A program made the translations under genes and the position numbers. The notes under the pieces are model-generated. The model was not told where the DNA came from. It made no database searches and was given only the letters and a program-made list of their open reading frames with translations. A DNA stretch of 18,390 bases from a bacterium. GTDB lineage: Bacteria > Nitrospinota_A > UBA7883 > JACRGQ01. Below are positions 13,896 through 18,390 of the stretch, one piece after another (within the stretch, counting starts at the first letter, position 1; each line of letters starts with the position of its first letter). The stretch covers positions 1 to 18,390 of the forward strand of contig JAKAGL010000017.1 in the NCBI GenBank assembly GCA_021815535.1, given 5' to 3'.

Positions 13896-14594
13896 ATGGT
13901 CATCTTGCTGGAGATGGTAAAGGTCAAGTCCGCCAGTGTGCGCGTGTTGCACTGGGTGATATTTTTCTCCACGGTGTCGCTTGTGCTCACCGGGCTGTAT
14001 ATCGCCGATCCGTACTGGTTTTCCGGTACTGGCGAAGCCTACCAGACCTTCGTCATGGCGAAGATACGGCTGATGCACTTCCTGTCGGCTATCGCGCTGG
14101 ATGTGGCGTTCCTCATACGGCTCTATATCGCGTTTTTCTCCATCTTCCACGCCGACTGGCGCGAGATGCTTCCATTTTCCGAAAACCTTAGGGAGGCGTG
14201 GAACTCATTCGGCTTCTATTGGACGCTGAAGGGGGAACAAAAGGATCACCGCTGGATCGACCCGTTCGACGGGATCACCTTCCACCTGTTGCATCTGGTG
14301 TTGTTGTTGCAGTTGTTCACCGGATTCGCCCTCTACGTCTCCGGTATAGAGCTTTCCCCCGGCCTAACGGGCATCTGGGCCAGAACCCTGCATATCGCCA
14401 CCGACTGGACTCTCGTGTTGTTTGGCGGACTGCCGGGGGTCCGCCAGATGCATCACTTCACCCTTTGGCTGGTGGTGAGCGGCGCGTTTTTGCACATCTA
14501 CCATCAGATTTGGAAGACCATAAAACTGCAACGGGCCGATATCAGCGCCATCATAAACGGCTACAAGCTGATGGCCGTAAAACGGGAGAAATAG
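13896..14594 (+). CDS. hyaB: Hydrogenase b-type cytochrome subunit (first copy)
   Basis: A 232-residue integral membrane protein of the Ni/Fe-hydrogenase b-type cytochrome family, which takes electrons from the small subunit and reduces quinone. Four hydrophobic segments are visible (about residues 16-36, 54-80, 126-152 and 185-208). Heme-ligand histidines occur in RVLHWVIF, RLMHFLS, FHLLHLV and MHHFTLW, with a further His in FLHIYHQ. The C-terminal IINGYKLM motif is family-typical. AAAGGGGG (13884-13891) precedes the ATG; a second in-frame ATG lies at 13914. The 76-base gap after the large subunit is short enough for one operon. A clear paralogue is encoded on the minus strand at 15121-15867. 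Confidence 0.9.
   Translation: MVILLEMVKVKSASVRVLHWVIFFSTVSLVLTGLYIADPYWFSGTGEAYQTFVMAKIRLMHFLSAIALDVAFLIRLYIAFFSIFHADWREMLPFSENLREAWNSFGFYWTLKGEQKDHRWIDPFDGITFHLLHLVLLLQLFTGFALYVSGIELSPGLTGIWARTLHIATDWTLVLFGGLPGVRQMHHFTLWLVVSGAFLHIYHQIWKTIKLQRADISAIINGYKLMAVKREK
14584..14588 (+). promoter_or_regulatory. Ribosome binding site supporting an ATT start
   Basis: GGGAG at 14584-14588 stands seven bases before the ATT at 14596, a normal distance. The later GTG at 14614 has only a C-rich stretch before it and no Shine-Dalgarno match. This site therefore argues for ATT as the initiation codon of the protease gene. Confidence 0.5.
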
Positions 14595-14595
14595 T

Positions 14596-15096
14596 ATTCC
14601 CCCCAATATCACAGTGCTCGGCATCGGCAATATCCTTCAGAGGGACGACGGTGCCGGTATACGGGCGCTGGAAGCCCTGCGCGAGGGCTTTTCCTTTTCC
14701 GATAATGTAACGCTCATCGACGGCGGCACCACCATCTTTCACAACATGGGAATATTCGCCGCCGCCGATAAAATGATCGTCTTCGACTCTGTGAAGCTGG
14801 ATGGCCCGCCGGGAACCGTTTACACCTTCAACAGCGACGATTACCGGGTAAAGATGCCGCGCAAGGCCACCTCGCACGATGTGGGGGTGCTCAACACCCT
14901 TTCCATGATGGAGCTGATCGGCCAAAAACCGCCGGAGGTAATCATCATCGGCGTACAACCGAAAGAATATGGGATATGGAGCGAAGAACTTACCCCCGAA
15001 GTGGCCGCCGCCATCCCCGAAATGATACGCCGCGCCGCAACACTCCTGAAAGAATGGGGAAGCGGCAGTGGCAGCCACCGCACGCCGCGTAATTGA
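14596..15096 (+). CDS. hyaP: Hydrogenase maturation protease, apparent ATT start
   Basis: A HyaD/HybD/HupD-family endopeptidase (166 residues from ATT) that removes the C-terminal tail of the large subunit after nickel insertion. Visible motifs are VLGIGNILQRDDGAG at the N-terminus, with an acidic Ni ligand in RDDG; VFDSVKLDG, with the middle Asp; and SHDVGVLNTL, with the Ni-binding His. Start choice: the in-frame stop TAA at 14578-14580 leaves only ATT 14596, ATC 14608 and GTG 14614 as possible starts. GTG would cut off the first beta strand (ITVLGIGN in full) and lacks a ribosome binding site. ATT gives IPPNITVLGIGN, the usual family N-terminus, with GGGAG at seven bases and one base after the cytochrome b stop. 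A length error in the C6 run (14599-14604) would not create an upstream ATG. The true start remains to be confirmed. Confidence 0.85.
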   Translation: MPPNITVLGIGNILQRDDGAGIRALEALREGFSFSDNVTLIDGGTTIFHNMGIFAAADKMIVFDSVKLDGPPGTVYTFNSDDYRVKMPRKATSHDVGVLNTLSMMELIGQKPPEVIIIGVQPKEYGIWSEELTPEVAAAIPEMIRRAATLLKEWGSGSGSHRTPRN

Positions 15097-15123
15097 TCTT
15101 TATCGCCCGCCCGCGGGAGATCA
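15094..15123. repeat. Inverted repeat holding both stop codons of convergent genes
   Basis: TGATCT (15094-15099) and AGATCA (15118-15123) are inverted copies around GC-rich sequence that contains CCCGCGGG. The left arm begins with the protease TGA and the right arm ends with the stop of the minus-strand cytochrome b gene. It could act as a weak two-way terminator, but there is no U-run. Confidence 0.35.
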
Positions 15124-15867
15124 GGTATGGTACCAGGTGCGGCCCGCAAAACGGTCGGTATGGCGCACAATATCGTCTTTGTGGAACACCTTGTAACCGG
15201 CGATGATGGAGGCGATGTCCGACTCGCGGTACATAATATCCACATATATCTTCATGTAGATGTGAATCACCACCTGCGCCATCAATACGTACATCACCAG
15301 GTGATGCAACAGCCGCACATTGTTCATGCCGCGGAAAAGCCATTCCATTGTGTGGGGAAACCAGAGCATCCAGCCCCAGAATACCGGGTTGGCCTGTTGG
15401 GAATAGAGCGTGAAGCCGGTTGCGATCTCAAAAACAAAGGTGCATGCCATCACAAAGACCGATAGACCCCCCAACGGATTCAAATAACGGTATTGAGCGT
15501 GGTCTCCTTCCCCTGTGATGTAGAACTTCATCAGTTTGAGGGCTGCGGTAATATTGGCCATAGTGGGCATAAATTCCATGATGTCGTGCCGCGTGGTGGG
15601 GCTGAAGGAGTGGTAAAGCCTCAGCAACATGGCGATACAAAGCGTGATGGCGGCAAAAAAGTGGATGAACCGCACTTTCGCCATTACAAAAGTCTGCCAC
15701 GCCTCCCCCTTGCCCGCCAACAGTGACGGATCACCGATGTAAAGCCCGGTGAGGGCAAGCGTAACGACAGAAGCGACAAGCACCCAGTGCAGAAGGCAAA
15801 CAAAAGGGGTGCGCACATAAACAAGATGGTAATCACTCTCCGCGACAACGGTCTCTTTTTCCGTCAT
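15121..15867 (-). CDS. Second hydrogenase-type cytochrome b (paralogue)
   Basis: A 248-residue four-helix membrane protein homologous to the cytochrome b at 13896-14594. Shared blocks include LTGLYI-DP, GEA-QTFVMAK-R--HF, IA-II-GYK near the C-terminus, and histidines at matching places (CLLHWVL, RFIHFFA, RLLHHLVM, VIHIYMK). It therefore probably binds two b hemes and exchanges electrons with quinone. It may serve the same hydrogenase under other conditions or another periplasmic dehydrogenase; no catalytic partner is encoded beside it. ATG 15867 is chosen because GGGAGG stands just upstream on the minus strand and the following residues match the family. The frame continues to 16035, but the extra 56 residues are unlike the family and would include promoter sequence. 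It converges on the protease gene with about 24 bases between. Confidence 0.88.
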   Translation of the reverse strand: MTEKETVVAESDYHLVYVRTPFVCLLHWVLVASVVTLALTGLYIGDPSLLAGKGEAWQTFVMAKVRFIHFFAAITLCIAMLLRLYHSFSPTTRHDIMEFMPTMANITAALKLMKFYITGEGDHAQYRYLNPLGGLSVFVMACTFVFEIATGFTLYSQQANPVFWGWMLWFPHTMEWLFRGMNNVRLLHHLVMYVLMAQVVIHIYMKIYVDIMYRESDIASIIAGYKVFHKDDIVRHTDRFAGRTWYHT

Positions 15868-15892
15868 ACGGCCTCCCTGCTTCTCTATTAAA

Positions 15893-15898
15893 ATTATA
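15893..15898 (-). promoter_or_regulatory. -10 box of the second cytochrome b gene
   Basis: On the minus strand these bases read TATAAT, placing a transcript start about 20 bases before the ATG at 15867. The hexamer 17 bases upstream (TGGGCG) is a poor -35 box. The independent promoter means this copy need not be expressed with the hydrogenase operon. Confidence 0.45.
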
Positions 15899-16060
15899 CA
15901 CCTGTTCCGCCGGTGCGCCCAGCGCCGCACAGTGGATCTCGCTTCATAAGCCATCATATAAAAACGCCATTTTTTTAGAACTGCTATACAATCAATAAAA
16001 GGCTGCATCCCGGCAAATCGGCAAACCTTCGCCATTACCTTTATTTCTGGAGACAGGTCG

Positions 16061-18007
16061 ATGAGAAAAAATCTGACTCGTAAAATCCTCGAAGCTCACT
16101 TGAAGGTGGGCAGGCTTGTCCCCGGCCAGGAAATAGCCATATCCATTGATCACGCGTTATTGCAGGATGCCACCGGCACCATGGCCATGCTGGAATTCGA
16201 GGCAATGGAATTCGACCGGGTGAAGATAGAGCTGGCGGCGCAGTATGTTGACCACAATCTTTTGCAAACAGACCATAAGAACGCGGACGACCACAAATAT
16301 CTCCAAAGCGCCTGCGCCAAATACGGCATCATGTTCAGCGCGCCGGGCAACGGCGTTTCTCATCAGGTGCACATGGAGCGTTTCGGCGCACCCGGCAAAA
16401 CAATGCTGGGGGCCGACAGCCATACGCCGGGGGCGGCCGGACTTTCCATGCTTGCCATCGGCGCGGGCGGGCTGGACGTGGCGCTGGCGCTGGCGGGAAA
16501 GCCATACTATTTCCCCTGCCCAAAAGTGCTGGGCGTAAGGCTCAAAGGGAAACTGCCGGATTGGGTAAGCGCGAAGGATGTGATACTCGAAATGCTGCGG
16601 CGGTACAATGTGGACGGCTGTTTCGGAAAGGTCATTGAATATTTCGGGCCGGGCGTCGCCACCCTTTCGGCCACCGACCGCGAAACCATAGGCAATATGG
16701 GAACCGAGACCGGCGCCACCAGTTCCATCTTCCCATCAGATAAAAGAACGCTGGAATATCTCAAGGCGCAAGGAAGAGAGAATGCCTTTATCCCCCTCGC
16801 CGCCGACGACGGCGCGGAATACGACGATCACGATGAGATCGATCTTTCCAAGGTGGAGCCGCTCATCGCCTGCCCTTCCTCCCCCGGCAATGTGGTGCCG
16901 GTACGCGAAGTGGCGGGGAAAAAGGTGGAACAGGTCATTGTGGGAAGCAGCGTCAACTCGTCCTACCGCGACCTGATGGTGACGGCTGAGATAATGAAAG
17001 GGCGGCACATCCATCAAGGCCTGGCGATGCACATCAATCCCGGCAGCAGGCAGGTGGTGGAAAACGTGTTCAAGAACGGCGGCGGCCTTTCGCTGTTGCA
17101 GTCGGGCGCAATGATAAAGGAACCGGGTTGCCTGGGGTGCATCGGCATCGGGCAAGCGCCGGGAACAGGACAGGTCAGCCTGCGAACCTTCCCGCGCAAT
17201 TTCCCGGGAAGGTCTGGCACGGTGGATGACAGGGTCTACCTCTGTTCACCAGAAACGGCCGCGGCCGCCGCGCTGAAGGGGGTCATTACCGATCCGCGCG
17301 ACCTCGCCGCCGAAATGCCATACGTGCGGATCAAAGACCCCAAGCAATATCTGATCGACGAAAAATCCATTTTTCGGCCCGCCTCCGAAGGAACGGCGGT
17401 GGAAGTCATCCGCGGACCGAACATCAAGCCGTTCCCAAGCCTTGGCGAACTGCCGGATTCCCTTACAACCGAGGTGATCCTGAAGGTGGGCGACAACATC
17501 TCGACCGATGGCATCATGCCCGCCGGCAACGAAGTGCTGCCTTTGCGCTCCAACATAGAGGCCATCAGCCATTATGTTTTCTATAAGATATCACCCGGAT
17601 TTCATCTGCGGTGCAAGGGGAAAGAAGCGCTTGCCGTTGTGGGCGGTGAAAATTATGGGCAGGGCTCCAGCCGCGAGCACGCCGCCCTCGCCCCCCGCTA
17701 CCTCGGCATACGAATAAAACTGGCCAAGAGTTTTGCCCGCATTCACAAAGCAAACCTGTGCAACTTTGGCGTACTGCCGCTTGAATTCATCAACTCCGCT
17801 GATTATGACGCAATGAAGGAAGGGGATATTCTTCAGATGCCGGGGATCCGGGATCTTATCAGAAGGGGCGATATCGAAATTCCCGTGCAGGTGAACGGCC
17901 GCACGATTCTCACCAAGCTGGAGGTAAGTCCGCGCGAGCGTGAACACCTCCTCGCCGGCGGCACGATAAACCACTTGAAAAAATCCCGCATTGCAGGCGG
18001 CCATTAA
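16061..18007 (+). CDS. Aconitate hydratase, Aquifex type
   Basis: A 648-residue aconitase that interconverts citrate and isocitrate in the TCA cycle; the length fits the compact Aquifex-type family rather than the 850-900 residue AcnA/AcnB. The N-terminal domain shows SIDHALLQDATGTMAM, GVSHQVHMERF and GADSHTPGAAG. The cluster region has GCLGCIGIGQ with Cys357 and Cys360. The swivel domain carries the substrate-binding NYGQGSSREHAALAPR and ends in KSFARIHKANLCNFGVLPLEF. The position of the third cluster Cys (usually SCTNS) is Ser297 here, in GSSVNSS; another Cys lies just upstream in IACPSSPGN. ATG 16061 is preceded by GGAG (16049-16052) at eight bases, and a possible -10 box TACAAT lies at 15987-15992. 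It appears to be a single-gene unit flanked by a divergent cytochrome b gene and the hyf-like gene. Confidence 0.92.
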   Translation: MRKNLTRKILEAHLKVGRLVPGQEIAISIDHALLQDATGTMAMLEFEAMEFDRVKIELAAQYVDHNLLQTDHKNADDHKYLQSACAKYGIMFSAPGNGVSHQVHMERFGAPGKTMLGADSHTPGAAGLSMLAIGAGGLDVALALAGKPYYFPCPKVLGVRLKGKLPDWVSAKDVILEMLRRYNVDGCFGKVIEYFGPGVATLSATDRETIGNMGTETGATSSIFPSDKRTLEYLKAQGRENAFIPLAADDGAEYDDHDEIDLSKVEPLIACPSSPGNVVPVREVAGKKVEQVIVGSSVNSSYRDLMVTAEIMKGRHIHQGLAMHINPGSRQVVENVFKNGGGLSLLQSGAMIKEPGCLGCIGIGQAPGTGQVSLRTFPRNFPGRSGTVDDRVYLCSPETAAAAALKGVITDPRDLAAEMPYVRIKDPKQYLIDEKSIFRPASEGTAVEVIRGPNIKPFPSLGELPDSLTTEVILKVGDNISTDGIMPAGNEVLPLRSNIEAISHYVFYKISPGFHLRCKGKEALAVVGGENYGQGSSREHAALAPRYLGIRIKLAKSFARIHKANLCNFGVLPLEFINSADYDAMKEGDILQMPGIRDLIRRGDIEIPVQVNGRTILTKLEVSPREREHLLAGGTINHLKKSRIAGGH

Positions 18008-18050
18008 AAGCTCGCGGTAACCGGGAAATAAAATCGAAATAAACGGTTTT

Positions 18051-18079
18051 TTGCTATTTGCCTCCATTAATTTTAAAAT
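18051..18079 (+). promoter_or_regulatory. Sigma70-like promoter upstream of the HyfC-like gene
   Basis: TTGCTA (18051-18056), 17 bases, then TAAAAT (18074-18079). A start near 18086 would leave a leader of about 120 bases before GTG 18205. The TTGCTA box resembles the TTGCTT box of the tRNA promoter. Confidence 0.45.
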
Positions 18080-18204
18080 AAGCCGATGCTAAGCGACCTC
18101 AACAGGCACCGGTGCCCAACAACATCCACCTCCATCGGCCGGTCTGCGCGGGACTCCTTTGGAATGGCGCTCCTTTGTCACCCGCCCACGGAAATGAAGT
18201 AGCG

Positions 18205-18390
18205 GTGGATCTTCTCTCTTTTTTCAACCTCCTGCTGGCGCTGGCGCTCGCCCCGCTACTGCCGGGCATCATCAACCGCACCAAAGCCACATTTGCGGGA
18301 CGGGCCGGGCAACCGTTGCTGCTCCCCTATTTCGATCTCGCCCGCCTCTTGCGCAAAGGGGCTGTGTACAGCACAACCACCACTTGGCTG
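18205..18390 (+). CDS. hyfC: HyfC/HycD-like proton-translocating membrane subunit, N-terminal part (3' truncated)
   Basis: Sixty-two codons run off the right edge. The sequence begins with a hydrophobic helix (FFNLLLALALAPLLPG), then INRTKATFAGRAGQPLLLPYFDLARLLRKGAVYS, the cytoplasmic loop of the NuoH/HyfC/HycD family that contacts the quinone-like cavity of complex I relatives. It should belong to a formate hydrogenlyase-, Hyf- or group 4 hydrogenase-related complex whose other subunits would lie to the right. The start is uncertain. GTG 18205 fits the family N-terminus, but its Shine-Dalgarno match is weak, and the frame stays open upstream to a TAA at 18079-18081, with GTG at 18112 and TTG at 18175 as other options. 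The family assignment does not depend on this. Confidence 0.78.
   Translation, partial: MDLLSFFNLLLALALAPLLPGIINRTKATFAGRAGQPLLLPYFDLARLLRKGAVYSTTTTWL

Noticed and set aside
15868..16035. Upstream extension of the second cytochrome b to 16035
   Set aside because: The added 56 residues are unlike the family, contain the TATAAT-bearing promoter region and lie before a strong ribosome binding site at the internal ATG.

Overview
The window reads as a chromosomal segment of a Gram-negative, anaerobic or microaerobic bacterium that respires with very large multiheme cytochromes. An outer-membrane beta-barrel porin, a lipoprotein cytochrome, a PpcA-like triheme cytochrome and a CbcL-like inner-membrane cytochrome are all present. 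A hydrogenase cluster in the order small subunit, large subunit, cytochrome b, protease recalls the Geobacter Hya type. These features point to Desulfuromonadales-like physiology. The sequence alone does not fix the taxon, because similar sets occur in other metal-cycling phyla.

Layout. (1) 1-683: C-terminal part of a sulfide:quinone-oxidoreductase-like flavoprotein. (2) 803-878: tRNA-Glu(CTC) with its own promoter, then about 335 bases without a gene. (3) 1214-8853: a five-gene operon encoding an outer-membrane porin, a 9-heme periplasmic cytochrome, a 13-heme lipoprotein cytochrome, a 3-heme periplasmic carrier, and a 19-heme cytochrome fused to a cytochrome-b membrane domain. (4) 8892-10874, minus strand: a NapC/NirT-anchored cytochrome with 17 CXXCH motifs plus one CX4CH. 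(5) 10875-11035: divergent promoter region holding a palindrome. (6) 11036-15096: [NiFe] hydrogenase small subunit, large subunit, cytochrome b and maturation protease, the last apparently starting at ATT. (7) 15121-15867, minus strand: a second, paralogous hydrogenase-type cytochrome b. (8) 16061-18007: an Aquifex-type aconitase. (9) From 18205 to the right edge: the start of a HyfC/HycD-like membrane subunit.

How the parts fit (inference). H2 (hydrogenase with cytochrome b) and sulfide (SQR) could feed electrons to the quinone pool. The CbcL-like 19-heme/cytochrome-b fusion would oxidise quinol and pass electrons to the triheme carrier, then through the porin-cytochrome conduit to the 13-heme surface lipoprotein. 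One operon would therefore hold a whole electron path from inner membrane to cell exterior, 44 c-type heme motifs in five genes, or 62 counting the convergent NapC-type gene. The direction of flow, outward respiration or inward metal oxidation, cannot be told from sequence.

The least ordinary points are: the 8-heme module duplicated inside the 19-heme protein; an Asp in place of a proximal-cluster Cys in the hydrogenase small subunit; the ATT start of the protease; a Ser in place of the first cluster Cys of the aconitase; mutually exclusive hairpins in front of the 19-heme gene; and the palindrome between the divergent cytochrome and hydrogenase promoters.
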